Below are positions 19,867-29,416 of a stretch of 64,000 bases of DNA, in pieces. Below the pieces are notes generated by a model, which saw only the letters and a program-made list of their open reading frames with translations, was not told the DNA's origin and searched no databases. This stretch comes from an uncultured Verrucomicrobia subdivision 3 bacterium (GTDB lineage: Bacteria; Verrucomicrobiota; Verrucomicrobiia; Limisphaerales; UBA11358): positions 124,001-188,000 of the forward strand of contig CAIQWB010000099.1 of assembly GCA_903875465.1 (NCBI GenBank), written 5' to 3'. Each line of letters begins with the position of its first letter. Position 1 is the first letter of the stretch. Position numbers and translations under genes: made by a program.

Positions 19867-20035
19867 CGCCGGAGTGATAAATGTTATCCCCATGCCCGTC
19901 CAAATTAAAGTGTTCCACCCCGGCCACGCCATTAAAATAGTGGAGGCAATTTTGGTTGCGGCCACGAGGCGGCGGTGGCGGGCCACCGGCTTGCGCCTTG
20001 ACAAATCCGTGCCAGCATTCTTCATTCTTAGCATC

Positions 20036-21601
20036 GTGAAACGCCCGATGTGGCACCCTTTCCCTCGCTTGGTTTGGTTGAACTGCCTCTGGATGGTTCT
20101 GGCGGCCCCGGCCGCCACCTTGTATGTGGACCAGAACAGCGCCAATCCCACGCCCCCTTATGGCGATTGGTCCACGGCCGCGCTCACGATTCAGGCCGCC
20201 GTCGATGGCGCCACCCAGGGGGATTTGATTTTGGTGAATGACGGCTTTTATCAGGATGGTTGGCGGACGACCACGACCTCGGGTTTGCCCGCCCGGGTGG
20301 AAACCAACCGCTTGGTGCTGGCCAAACCCGTGACGGTGCAAAGCCTGAACGGTCCCAGCCGCGCCTTTATCAGCGGCAACTCCATGTATCGTTGTGCGTG
20401 GTTAACCAATGGGGCGGTCCTTAGCGGGTTCACTTTGATTTATGGGGCGGCCGGTTGGAGCCAGCCCGGCTACGGCAGGCTGTTTACCACGGTCTCGGGT
20501 GATGGCGGTGGGGCTACGGGCCCGTTAGTCGGTGGTGGCATTTTAAATAATTGTTTGCTGGAGGCCTGCACGGCGACGGGTAGCGGCGGCGGGGCCTATG
20601 GGCTCACGCTCCAAGCCTGCGCCATCAGCGACAATCAGGCGACCAACGGTGGCGGCGCGGCGGCTTCCACGTTGATTAACTGCCTGGTTACCGGCAATCA
20701 GGTCCAGGCTGTTCCCCATACACCAAGTGTCCCAGGCACGGTTTACGGTGGCGGTGGTGGTCTCTTGGTCTGTTCGGCAATGAATTGTTTGATCACCGGC
20801 AATCAGGCTTTTGAGGGTGGCGGTGCTTTTAATTGCCCGCTGCTGGTCAACTGCACGATTGTTAATAACTCCGCCTCGTTCTATGGCGGCATCTGTCCAA
20901 ACCTTGATTCCTCCCGGGTCGTGGACGGAGTCACCAATTGCCTCATTTATTTTAATGCTGCCGGTACCAATGCCAATTATGGTCCTGGCCCCTACAACAA
21001 CCTGTCCTTTGGTTACACCTGCACCTTGCCGCTGCCGGCCGGTTTCGGCAATCTTACGAATGCACCCACGTTCGTCGATTTTTACGGCGGCGATTTGCAT
21101 CCGGATGCCGGTTCCCCCGTGATCAATGCCGGGCTCAATACCATGGTGACCAACCTCGTGGATCTGGACGGAAATCCGCGCGTGGTGGGCGGCACGGTGG
21201 ATATGGGGGCTTTTGAATACCCAACCCCGACCTCGCTGATTTCCTATGCCTGGCTGGAAAATTACGGACTACCCACCGACGGGTCGGCGGACTCCCTTGA
21301 CCCCGATGGCGACGGCATGAACAACTGGCAGGAGTGGGTGGCGGGCACCAATCCCACCAACGCCGCTTCGGTGCTGAAACTATCAGCACCAGTGCCCAAT
21401 CAACTGCCCCGAGGCTGGAACGTGCGGTGGCAAAGTGTCGCGGGCAAAACCTACTTTTTGCAACGCAGCCCCAATCTGGCCGACCCGGCTGGCTTCACCA
21501 ACATTTGCAGCAATCTCACCGGACTGCCGGGAACCACCGCCTGGTTCGATGCCACCGTCACGAATGGGGCCAGGTTTTTCTACCGAGTGGGGGTGCAGTA
21601 A
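20036..21601 (+). CDS. Secreted right-handed beta-helix protein with choice-of-anchor-Q-like and Asp-rich repeat segments
   Basis: GTG 20036 (MKRPMWHPF) gives 521 residues and a good signal peptide ending near APAA. An ATG at 20048 is the alternative. Residues 25-400 contain Asn/Gly-rich rungs (GGGAYGLTLQACAISDNQ, NCLITGNQAFEGGGAF) of a parallel beta helix. PVINAGLN with DMGAFEY is the choice-of-anchor-Q-like signature, and DPDGDGMNNWQEWVAGTNP is a calcium-binding thrombospondin-3-like repeat. The end (TYFLQRSPNL to ARFFYRVGVQ) resembles a module found in two other proteins of this window. Probably a surface or extracellular polysaccharide-interacting protein; no catalytic site is evident. 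Confidence 0.82.
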   Translation: MKRPMWHPFPRLVWLNCLWMVLAAPAATLYVDQNSANPTPPYGDWSTAALTIQAAVDGATQGDLILVNDGFYQDGWRTTTTSGLPARVETNRLVLAKPVTVQSLNGPSRAFISGNSMYRCAWLTNGAVLSGFTLIYGAAGWSQPGYGRLFTTVSGDGGGATGPLVGGGILNNCLLEACTATGSGGGAYGLTLQACAISDNQATNGGGAAASTLINCLVTGNQVQAVPHTPSVPGTVYGGGGGLLVCSAMNCLITGNQAFEGGGAFNCPLLVNCTIVNNSASFYGGICPNLDSSRVVDGVTNCLIYFNAAGTNANYGPGPYNNLSFGYTCTLPLPAGFGNLTNAPTFVDFYGGDLHPDAGSPVINAGLNTMVTNLVDLDGNPRVVGGTVDMGAFEYPTPTSLISYAWLENYGLPTDGSADSLDPDGDGMNNWQEWVAGTNPTNAASVLKLSAPVPNQLPRGWNVRWQSVAGKTYFLQRSPNLADPAGFTNICSNLTGLPGTTAWFDATVTNGARFFYRVGVQ

Positions 21602-21610
21602 GCCATCGAC

Positions 21611-22000
21611 CTAACCTGAAATCAAAATCATATTGGCATACTGTACCGTGTCGCCCGTGCGAATCAAGCCGATGGCATGGGGCACGCGTAATTTGAAATC
21701 CACATGGGGTTCAAATGTGAGCGGAATGCCCGCCAGTCCGGCGGCGAACGCCTGGCGGGTGGCGGCGGTGTTGTTTTTCTCAAATTCGGCCGCCATGAAT
21801 GCTTGTGTCGCTTGAAAATTGCCCCGAATCGCCGCCAGCACTTGCAAGACGCTGGGAAGATTGTCCACCAGGGAAATATCCACCGTCTCAATCTGCGGCC
21901 AGAAGGGAAAGCCGCGGTCGGAAATGACCAGGGCATTGGTGTGCCGGACCCGGGCCAGGAGCGACAGAATTTGCGGATTCAAGATGCCAGTGTTTATCAT
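21611..22000 (-). CDS. rbsD: D-ribose pyranase (RbsD/FucU family)
   Basis: The 129-residue protein starts MINTGILNPQILSLLARVRH, where the final His is the catalytic residue of RbsD, and ends with DTVQYANMILISG, the conserved C-terminal strand. It interconverts the pyranose and furanose forms of ribose or a related sugar so that a kinase can use it. The gene is the last in a leftward string after rpe and a phosphohexomutase, consistent with pentose/hexose phosphate handling. No ribose transporter or ribokinase is adjacent, so a FucU-type mutarotase role is possible. Confidence 0.88.
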   Translation of the reverse strand: MINTGILNPQILSLLARVRHTNALVISDRGFPFWPQIETVDISLVDNLPSVLQVLAAIRGNFQATQAFMAAEFEKNNTAATRQAFAAGLAGIPLTFEPHVDFKLRVPHAIGLIRTGDTVQYANMILISG

Positions 22001-22018
22001 GCGGGAAAGCTTTGGAAA

Positions 22019-23440
22019 TCAGACGCGTTTTGTCAACGCCACACCGAGGCGCAGCAACCGGGCCAGGCCGGCCGGGGAGGAAGCCTCGGCGTAGATGCGC
22101 AAAACCGGTTCCGTGCCCGAGCCGCGCAGCATCAGCCAGGAAGTGTCTGCCGCCACGAATTTCACGCCATCGCGGTCGTCCACCCGGGCCAGCCGGGAAT
22201 TTAATAATTTCGCCGGCGGATTTTCCCGCAACCAGGCCATCAAGGCCGCCCGCTTTTCCAGCGGAAAATGGGCGTCGTGCCGGCCGTAGTGGTGGGGTCC
22301 AAATTCTTTTTCCAAACCCGCCCAAATGCGGTTCAGCGGGCGTTTTTCCAGGGCCAGCATTTCCAGCAGGAACAAGCCGGCCGCCAGGCCATCGCGTTCC
22401 GGGATGTGTCCCGCAAATCCCACCGAGCCGCTTTCCTCCGCGCCAAACAAGGCGCCCGGGCGCATCAGTTCCGGCGCGATAAACCGAAACCCAATCCCCA
22501 CCTCGGTGAGCGGCAGTCCCCAAGCGGCGCACATTTTATCCACCATGGCGGTGGTGTTATACGTTTTGGTCACCGGGCCGCGCCCGCCCCGGTTGCGCAC
22601 CAGGTGATGCAGCAGCAGGGCGATGACTTGCTGGTTGGTCAGGGGATTACCCCGGCCATCCATGCCCCCGATGCGGTCGGAATCCCCGTCGGTGACCAGG
22701 CAGATGTCATGCGAATGCTTCCTTAATTGCGCGGCCCCCAGGGAATAATTTTTGGGCAATGGCTCTGGACAAATGCCGCCGAACAACACGTCGTGACGGC
22801 CATTCAGCGTCGTAACCTGGCAGGTGGATCCGGCCAGCAGGGTGGCAAAACAACCCGCCCCCACGCCGAACAGCGCGTCATGCGCCACCCGCAGTTGCGA
22901 CTGCGCGATCAGCGGGAAATTCACGAGCTTTTTGATGGCCCGGAAATGGGCCGGCCGCACATCGCGCAGAGTAATCCGCCCGGTGCGCTGGCCTTCCGCC
23001 AGGGGCAGGGTGCGCACGGGGTTGCGGTCCAGCAGGGCTTCCACCGCCTGGCAGGTGGCGGCATCACTCGAGCCGCCGAAATGGGATTTTAATTTAAATC
23101 CGTTAAAGGCCGGCGGATTGTGGCTGGCCGTGATCATCACCCCGCCCACGGCCTTAAGCTGTTTCACCGCGAACGATATACAGGGGGTGGGCACGGCCAC
23201 CGGCGAGAGGACCACTTGAAATTCATTACCCGCAAACACCTCCGCCGTGATGGCCGCGAAGCGGTCGGATAAAAAACGGCGGTCATAGCCAATGATTACT
23301 GTGTGGTTGGTGTCCGGAACCGGGTGGGTGCGCCAGTAATCCGCCGTGGCTTGCGCCACCCGGGCGACATTGGCGAAGGTGAAGCCCTCGGCCATTACCG
23401 CCCGCCAGCCATCGGTGCCGAATTTAACGGAGGTTGCCAT
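22019..23440 (-). CDS. Phosphohexomutase (phosphoglucomutase/phosphomannomutase family)
   Basis: This 473-residue alpha-D-phosphohexomutase has all four active-site loops. The phosphoserine loop is MITASHNPPAFNGFKLK, the metal loop is VTDGDSDRIGG, the sugar-selecting loop is GAEESGSVGF, and the phosphate-binding loop is LRGSGTEPVLRIY. It interconverts hexose 1- and 6-phosphates for glycogen, exopolysaccharide or LPS precursors. GAEESGS agrees better with the phosphoglucomutase/phosphomannomutase group than with GlmM, but the exact sugar is not settled. It lies 9 bp after rpe and 18 bp before rbsD. Confidence 0.92.
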   Translation of the reverse strand: MATSVKFGTDGWRAVMAEGFTFANVARVAQATADYWRTHPVPDTNHTVIIGYDRRFLSDRFAAITAEVFAGNEFQVVLSPVAVPTPCISFAVKQLKAVGGVMITASHNPPAFNGFKLKSHFGGSSDAATCQAVEALLDRNPVRTLPLAEGQRTGRITLRDVRPAHFRAIKKLVNFPLIAQSQLRVAHDALFGVGAGCFATLLAGSTCQVTTLNGRHDVLFGGICPEPLPKNYSLGAAQLRKHSHDICLVTDGDSDRIGGMDGRGNPLTNQQVIALLLHHLVRNRGGRGPVTKTYNTTAMVDKMCAAWGLPLTEVGIGFRFIAPELMRPGALFGAEESGSVGFAGHIPERDGLAAGLFLLEMLALEKRPLNRIWAGLEKEFGPHHYGRHDAHFPLEKRAALMAWLRENPPAKLLNSRLARVDDRDGVKFVAADTSWLMLRGSGTEPVLRIYAEASSPAGLARLLRLGVALTKRV

Positions 23441-23449
23441 GAGACCGCT

Positions 23450-24157
23450 TTATAAAGCCAGTTGGGGATTCTTTTCGATGGCCAGGTCCGCCAGGGCGGG
23501 ATCATATTGGTTGACCACCTTCTGCATTTTGCGCACGGCCGCGCGCAAATTGGGGGCCTTGAACAGCGTGGTGCCACTGACAAAGGTGTCCGCCCCGGCG
23601 GCGGCGCATTCCCCGGCGGTTTGATGATTGATGCCCCCATCCACTTCCACGCGGTATCGTAAATTTAATTCCCGCCGCCAGATATTCGCCTGCTGCACCT
23701 TGGGCAGGGTCTCATAAATAAAGGACTGTCCGCCAAACCCGGGATTAACGGTCATCACCAGCAAACAGTCGATCAAAGGCAAATACGGTTGAACCTGCGC
23801 AATGGGCGTGGGGGGATTCACCGCCAACCCCACTTTTTTGCCGAGCGACTTGATTTTCCAGATTAACGGGATCACCGCCTCGCCCAGTTCCACGTGGATG
23901 GTGATTTGATCTGAACCGGCCTTGGCAAAGGGTTCCAGCAAAATGTCCGGCTTGGAGCACATCAGGTGCACGTCGAAAAAGAGCTTGGTCAATGGGCGCA
24001 GGGAACGCACCACCTCGGGACCGAACGAGATGTTGGGCACGAAATGACCGTCCATAATATCCAGATGCAGCCATTCGGCCCCGGAACGACCCGCCCGTTC
24101 GGCCTCGCGGCCAAAGCGGGTGTGATCGGAGGCCAGCAATGAAGGCGCAATAATCAT
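23450..24157 (-). CDS. rpe: Ribulose-phosphate 3-epimerase
   Basis: The 235-residue TIM barrel starts MIIAPSLLASD, the standard N-terminus of Rpe. Metal and catalytic positions are present in HLDIMDGHFVPNISFGP, FFDVHLMCSKP, VMTVNPGFGGQSF and VEVDGGIN. It interconverts ribulose 5-phosphate and xylulose 5-phosphate in the pentose phosphate pathway. It heads the leftward rpe-phosphohexomutase-rbsD string. The 384-bp region upstream, shared with the divergent sigma factor gene, should contain its promoter. Confidence 0.96.
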   Translation of the reverse strand: MIIAPSLLASDHTRFGREAERAGRSGAEWLHLDIMDGHFVPNISFGPEVVRSLRPLTKLFFDVHLMCSKPDILLEPFAKAGSDQITIHVELGEAVIPLIWKIKSLGKKVGLAVNPPTPIAQVQPYLPLIDCLLVMTVNPGFGGQSFIYETLPKVQQANIWRRELNLRYRVEVDGGINHQTAGECAAAGADTFVSGTTLFKAPNLRAAVRKMQKVVNQYDPALADLAIEKNPQLAL

Positions 24158-24541
24158 TGCGGGATTCTAAGCCGAGTGGACCGGCAATGAAAAGTTGAAG
24201 CTGTGGGAATTTTTAACCGCGGAAAAGCGTTGGTGGGTGGCTGTTATTTGCTTAACCTGCTTAAATAGAATGGGTAACGAATATTGGTGGAGCCGGTGCC
24301 GGTGGAGACGGGATGGGCCAGGATGGGGGTGGGCCAGTCGGTTGGTGAGACGGGGCGGTGGAAGTCGGCGCTGCATTTTTAATGTGAGTTGAGGGAATCC
24401 CCTAAAGTGTCGTCCGGAATACTTGGAGCAATATCCCTGACCAACGAGACGGCCCCCGTTGAGCGCCCTGGTTTCTCCTCCCAACAGAAAAATTTGAAAA
24501 ATAGTTTGTCCACTTTTGCGCTGGGCGGAGATAAATAGGGG
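24158..24541. other. Divergent intergenic region between rpe and the sigma factor fusion, 384 bp
   Basis: It must carry promoters for both genes. TTGTCC near 24507 and GATAAA near 24531 have an acceptable spacing but lie very close to the ATG at 24542, so I do not call a promoter. A purine-rich GGAGATAAATAGGGG segment precedes the sigma factor start and could serve as its ribosome binding site. No small gene is supported. Confidence 0.45.
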
Positions 24542-26950
24542 ATGACCGATGTGGCAGACATGGATTTGGTGCGGGAATTTGCCCGCCTCCATTCGGAGGC
24601 GGCGTTCACCGAACTGGTGCGGCGGCACCTCAACTTGGTGTATGCCATCGCCCGTCGCTGCACCGCGAGCGACAGCGACGCGCAAGATGTGGCCCAGGCT
24701 GTGTTTGTCATTCTCGCCCGCAAAGCTGCCGGACTGCGTCCCCGCACGGTGCTTACGGGCTGGCTGTATGAAACTACCCGCCACACCGCCGCATGTTGGC
24801 AACGTACCAATCTCCGCCGCCAGTGGCGCGAACAGGAGGCCTATCGGCAATCCACTTTGACCGAAACGGGCAATGCCGCAACGGACTGGCACCGCCTATG
24901 CCCGCATCTGGAGGCTGCCATGGCGGAACTGGGCGAAGGTGACCGCACCCTGCTGGCCCTGCGCTATTACGAAAATAAAAGCGCACGCGAATCTGCGGCG
25001 CTGTTGGGAATTCAGGAAGCCGCCGTCTACAAGCGCACCACCCGGGCGGTGGAAAAGCTGCGGAACCTATTCAACCGCCGGGGGGTGGCTCTTTCCGCAG
25101 TCGCCATCGCCGGGGCCATGTCCGCGCATGCCCGGCAGGCGGCGCCCGTGGGGTTGGCCCCCCAAATTTGCGGACTGGCGGCCCCCGGCGCGGTGCTCAC
25201 GGGGGTGACCACCAGTTTGGCCCAGGGAACGCTCAAGGCGCTGGCGTGGGCAAAATTCAAAACTTTGCTCAGCCTGTGGGCGGTTGCGACGCTGGCGGGA
25301 AGTGTGGTGGTAATGGCCGTATTAAACCTTCGGCCGCATAAAGCCATCCCTGCGGTCAGCAAGCCGATGGAAGTTCCGCGCGAGGTGATGACCGATACGG
25401 CTTTGATCTCCCTGGATTCACCGCCGGGCGGATTAGCCCTCCAGCCGGACGGGAAAATTGTCGTTGCCGCCAGTTTGTTCGGAAACTTCATTGATCCAGG
25501 GTCGGGCCGGCTCGGTTATTTTGAGCGCGGCGCCATCCGGCTGAATACCAATGGTTCGTTGGATCGCAGCTTTTACTGTAGTGGTGGATTTTCCGCGAAT
25601 GATTCCAGCCGTGCGCATGTCACTGCGCTGCCGGATGGAAAGCTCCTGCTGTCCGGTCTCTTCGATTCGGCGGAAGGCCGGCCGCGGCCTGGTTACGCGC
25701 GCTTCCTGGCCGATGGCAGTGTGGATGAATCGTTTGTGCCCACTGGATCCACCAATGCAGCGGGGCCGGTCTTGCAGCGGACATATCTGCCGGGTGGCAC
25801 TTACCCGGCGGCCGCTTTGAACGATGGCCTGGTGGCGGTAATGGCCAATCAGCCGCTGTCAGCATTTCGGCTGGATGCCGGTGGCCGCTTAATGCCGTCC
25901 GCCACCACTAATTCCGCCGGGACATTTCCGCCGCATGCGGGTTTGATCTGGACGCTTCAAGGCGCGGGTTTTTGGGGGAACTGGTGGGGGCATCAACCCG
26001 TGGACTGGAAACGCACGGCCCCCGCCCGCCGCCGGCCGCTCGTCAAGCCCTCCGGGCAATTACCATTTGAAGATTGTGCGGAGGCCCCTTCGGCCACTGA
26101 TGCCGCCCGGGTTTTCCAAGCACTTTTTGCCGAAGTGCCCTTCGCACTGTGCCGGGTGGCGGTGCCGTTGCCCGATGGCGGGGCGGTGCTGGGGATTCAA
26201 GACGAATTCATCAACGGCAGTATCGTGGCGCCCGGCCGGTTGATGCGCTTTGACCAAAACTGGCGGCCGGATTTCAGTTTCACCAACCGCTATGCAGCGG
26301 ACCTGCGGGGCAGCCTGACCATCAAGCGATTAAGGGACGGGAAGTTGCTGGTGGCGGGTGGCTTTACCACCATGAACGGAGCCGTTTTCCCCGGTTTGGT
26401 GCGCTTGTGGGCAAACGGCCAGATTGACCCCGGTTTTCATTGCCAGGTGGGCGAGGTGCAATTTGGGCGGCTGATCATGGACATGGCGGTGCAGGATGAC
26501 GGGCGGATTGTCATCTGCGGGCCATTTACCGTGGTCAACGGGGTCCACCGCCAGCATATCGCGCGGCTTAATCCGGATGGCTCGCTCGACGATACCTTTC
26601 AGAGTCCATTCCTGAGCCCGGTGGAGTTGCAAGCCAAGCGGCGCTTCCCCGTCTATCATCTAGCCAACAAAGCAACGTCCACGGCAACCAATCTGCCCGC
26701 CCCGCCAGCGGACCCGTTGCCCGCCGAAACGATTTGGATTACCTCGCTCAATTATCAAGGCGGCACCGCCGTGATTCAATTCACGGGCCATCCGAATACG
26801 ACCTATATTCTGCAAGCCCGAGATGGGCTGGCGGAGTCCAGCTGGAGCAACCTCAGCACCAACCGGGCCGATGCGGCCGGGAAGGGCGGCTTCCGTGATG
26901 GCACCGTGAAAAACCATCCAGCCCGTTTTTATCGGCTGGCCACGCCTTGA
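24542..26950 (+). CDS. ECF-type sigma factor fused through a membrane helix to delta-60-repeat propeller
   Basis: One 802-residue frame. Residues 1-85 are sigma region 2 (FTELVRRHLNLVYAIARRC, DAQDVAQAVFVILARKA) and about 115-170 are region 4 with a helix-turn-helix (SARESAALLGIQEAAVYKR). An Ala-rich linker leads to a hydrophobic helix at about 240-262. The remainder has at least five delta-60-type propeller repeats (LQPDGKIVVAAS, LPDGKLLLSG, DGKLLVAGGFTTMNG, QDDGRIVICGPFTVVNG) and a C-terminal secreted-protein-like module ending HPARFYRLATP. The layout implies a sigma domain held at the inner membrane by an outside sensor or binding domain, with release perhaps by proteolysis. No anti-sigma gene is adjacent. 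Domain identities are well supported; the regulatory model is inference. Confidence 0.88.
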   Translation: MTDVADMDLVREFARLHSEAAFTELVRRHLNLVYAIARRCTASDSDAQDVAQAVFVILARKAAGLRPRTVLTGWLYETTRHTAACWQRTNLRRQWREQEAYRQSTLTETGNAATDWHRLCPHLEAAMAELGEGDRTLLALRYYENKSARESAALLGIQEAAVYKRTTRAVEKLRNLFNRRGVALSAVAIAGAMSAHARQAAPVGLAPQICGLAAPGAVLTGVTTSLAQGTLKALAWAKFKTLLSLWAVATLAGSVVVMAVLNLRPHKAIPAVSKPMEVPREVMTDTALISLDSPPGGLALQPDGKIVVAASLFGNFIDPGSGRLGYFERGAIRLNTNGSLDRSFYCSGGFSANDSSRAHVTALPDGKLLLSGLFDSAEGRPRPGYARFLADGSVDESFVPTGSTNAAGPVLQRTYLPGGTYPAAALNDGLVAVMANQPLSAFRLDAGGRLMPSATTNSAGTFPPHAGLIWTLQGAGFWGNWWGHQPVDWKRTAPARRRPLVKPSGQLPFEDCAEAPSATDAARVFQALFAEVPFALCRVAVPLPDGGAVLGIQDEFINGSIVAPGRLMRFDQNWRPDFSFTNRYAADLRGSLTIKRLRDGKLLVAGGFTTMNGAVFPGLVRLWANGQIDPGFHCQVGEVQFGRLIMDMAVQDDGRIVICGPFTVVNGVHRQHIARLNPDGSLDDTFQSPFLSPVELQAKRRFPVYHLANKATSTATNLPAPPADPLPAETIWITSLNYQGGTAVIQFTGHPNTTYILQARDGLAESSWSNLSTNRADAAGKGGFRDGTVKNHPARFYRLATP

Positions 26951-27034
26951 GGGCCAGGACCGGCGAGGCAGGTCATTATTCCCTGTCATTGCGGCACCGT
27001 TCGGGACAGCCCTGACAAAATCGTTAAAGATGCT

Positions 27035-27062
27035 TTGCCTCCGCGCGGTTGTCGGGTAAAAG
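27035..27062 (+). promoter_or_regulatory. Possible sigma-70-type promoter for cstA
   Basis: TTGCCT (27035-27040) and TAAAAG (27057-27062) are separated by 16 bp and end 16 bp before the cstA ATG. Both hexamers match the consensus only partly, so this is a weak call. Confidence 0.25.
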
Positions 27063-27078
27063 ATTTCCCGGTCAACAC

Positions 27079-29412
27079 ATGAAAAAAATCTTATTCCAGG
27101 CTGGCTGGTTGCTCATCGCCCTGCTGGGCGCGTGGGGGTATTTCACCCTGGCGGTGCGGCGCGGGGAGCCGGTCAATTCGGCCAGCTTGCTGATTGCGGC
27201 GGTGTGCACCTATGCGATTGGCTATCGCTTTTATTCCCGCTGGCTGGCGGTTCGGGTGCTCATGCTCAATGATCGCCGTGCCACGCCTTGCGAAACCCAT
27301 GAGGACGGCAAGGATTACTGCAAGACGAACAAATGGATCGTGTTCGGCCATCACTTCGCGGCCATTGCCGGACCGGGGCCGCTGGTGGGGCCTGTGCTGG
27401 CCGCCCAATTCGGGTTCCTGCCGGGGGCACTCTGGATTCTGGTGGGCGTGGTGCTGGGCGGGGCGGTGCAGGACATGGTGATCCTGTTCTGCTCCATCCG
27501 CCGGGACGGCAAATCCCTGGGCCAAATGGTGAAAGAGGAGCTCAATACACCCGCCGGTTTGATTGCCACCCTGGCGATCCTTGCGATTCTGACCATTCTC
27601 CTCGGCGTGCTGGCCTTGGTGGTGGTCCGGGTGCTGGCCGAAAGTCCCTGGGGCATCTTCACGGTGGGGGCCACGGTGCCGATTGCCTTGCTCATGGGCA
27701 ATTACCTGCGCTTTATCCGCATCGGCAAGGTGTTGGAAGCCTCGGCGCTCGGGGTCACGTTATTGTTGCTGGCGGTCTGGGGCGGGAAACTGGTTTACCA
27801 AAGCCCCTACTGGTCGGGGGTGTTTGGCCTGCACGATATTAATGTGGCCTGGACCATCATCGGGTACGGGATCATTTCCAGCAGTCTGCCGGTCTGGCTC
27901 CTGCTGGCCCCGCGTGATTACCTGAGCACTTTCATGAAGCTCGGCACTATTTTCGCTCTGGCCGCGGGCATTTTATGCACCCTGCCGCAACTCCAAATGC
28001 CGGCGCTCACGCAGTTCGTGGACGGTTCCGGATTGGTGGTGGCGGGCAAGATTTTCCCGTTCTGTTTCATCACCATCGCCTGTGGCTCCATTTCTGGTTT
28101 TCACTCGCTTATTGCCAGTGGTACGACGCCCAAGATCATCAGTCGCGAGGGCTATGCGCGGTCGATTGGCTATGGGGCCATGTGCCTGGAGTCCTTCGTG
28201 GCCATCATGGCCTTGATCGCCGCGTGTACTTTGGAACCGGGTGTTTACTTCAGCATGAACATCAAGGGTGAGCCGGCGGCGACGGTGGCTAAAATCACTG
28301 CGCTCGGTTATCCCGTGACCAGCGACCAGATGAATGACCTGGCCAACCAATTGGGTGAGAAAACCTTGTTCGGCCGCACGGGCGGGGCGGCGACGCTGGC
28401 GGTGGGGATGGCGCATATTTTCTCCAAAGCGGTCGCCGGTCGCTGGCTCGATCTTTGGTACCACTTCGCCATTATGTTTGAGGCGCTCTTCATTTTGACG
28501 ACCTTGGACGCGGGCACGCGGGTGGGGCGTTACCTCATCCAAAGCCTGCTCGGCCAGGTGTGGCAACCGCTCGGTGATGTGAAAAATATTCGGGTCGCGC
28601 CCTTTGCAAGCGCCTTGATGGTCGGGGCTTGGGGCTATTTCTTGATTCAAGGCGTGCGCGATCCGCTCGGCGGCATTAACTCCCTCTGGCCGCTGTTCGG
28701 CATCGCCAATCAATTGCTCGCCACCATCGCCCTCTGTCTCGGCACCACGATTATTCTGAAGATGCAATTGCAACCCGCTGCCGCCGCGGGCACCAGTCCG
28801 CGCCGCCTGGGAAATCCGGCCCTCATGCTCGTGACGCTCATTCCTTTATTGTGGCTGGTCAGTGTCACGTGGACGGCCGGTTTGGAGAAGATTTTTCACC
28901 CTGACCCACGCATTGGCTTCCTTTCCCAAGCCCAGGTGTTGCAAGCGAAGATCAATGAAGATCTCGCCTTGGTCGCCCTGCCTGCTCCCGCTGTGGCCAC
29001 CCCTGATGTAACCCAGAAACTTGCCACCGCCCAGGCCGACTTGTCCAAGAGCCGCACCCTGCGTTTTAACAACCTGCTGGATGCGGGCGTGGCGGCTACC
29101 TTCCTCGCGTTGGTGCTGGCCATTCTGGTGATCAGCTTGCGCGAGTGGTATCTGCTCTGGTCGCGGAGCAAACCCACCGTCCTGCACGAGACCCCGCCAG
29201 TGTGGCTGCCAGATTATGCGGTGGCCGAGGGCAAACCGCTGCATTTGGCCGGGGCGGCGGCGCTGGCAATCACGCTGGCGCGGGAATTATCCGGCGAATC
29301 CCAGCTCGACCGCGCCCGGGAACAGGTCTGCGCCTGCACGGCGGCCAGCGATGCGAAGCTCTACGCGCAGGTCACAGAAGAACGCTTCAACGGCGTGAAA
29401 CGCTGCTGTTAA
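27079..29412 (+). CDS. cstA: Carbon starvation protein A family transporter
   Basis: The 777-residue polytopic protein starts at ATG 27079 (MKKILFQAGWLL). It carries the CstA landmarks GYRFYSRW, HHFAAIAGPGPLVGPVLAAQFG, CGSISGFHSLIASGTTPK and TTLDAGTRVGRYL, with about 16-18 helices. CstA proteins take up peptides or pyruvate during carbon limitation. It is somewhat longer than the E. coli protein because of an Ala/Pro-rich periplasmic loop near residues 630-670 and a soluble C-terminal tail containing several cysteines (CACTAASD and a final CC). The tail may be a CstA-associated cytoplasmic regulatory part. Confidence 0.93.
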   Translation: MKKILFQAGWLLIALLGAWGYFTLAVRRGEPVNSASLLIAAVCTYAIGYRFYSRWLAVRVLMLNDRRATPCETHEDGKDYCKTNKWIVFGHHFAAIAGPGPLVGPVLAAQFGFLPGALWILVGVVLGGAVQDMVILFCSIRRDGKSLGQMVKEELNTPAGLIATLAILAILTILLGVLALVVVRVLAESPWGIFTVGATVPIALLMGNYLRFIRIGKVLEASALGVTLLLLAVWGGKLVYQSPYWSGVFGLHDINVAWTIIGYGIISSSLPVWLLLAPRDYLSTFMKLGTIFALAAGILCTLPQLQMPALTQFVDGSGLVVAGKIFPFCFITIACGSISGFHSLIASGTTPKIISREGYARSIGYGAMCLESFVAIMALIAACTLEPGVYFSMNIKGEPAATVAKITALGYPVTSDQMNDLANQLGEKTLFGRTGGAATLAVGMAHIFSKAVAGRWLDLWYHFAIMFEALFILTTLDAGTRVGRYLIQSLLGQVWQPLGDVKNIRVAPFASALMVGAWGYFLIQGVRDPLGGINSLWPLFGIANQLLATIALCLGTTIILKMQLQPAAAAGTSPRRLGNPALMLVTLIPLLWLVSVTWTAGLEKIFHPDPRIGFLSQAQVLQAKINEDLALVALPAPAVATPDVTQKLATAQADLSKSRTLRFNNLLDAGVAATFLALVLAILVISLREWYLLWSRSKPTVLHETPPVWLPDYAVAEGKPLHLAGAAALAITLARELSGESQLDRAREQVCACTAASDAKLYAQVTEERFNGVKRCC

Positions 29413-29416
29413 CCTC

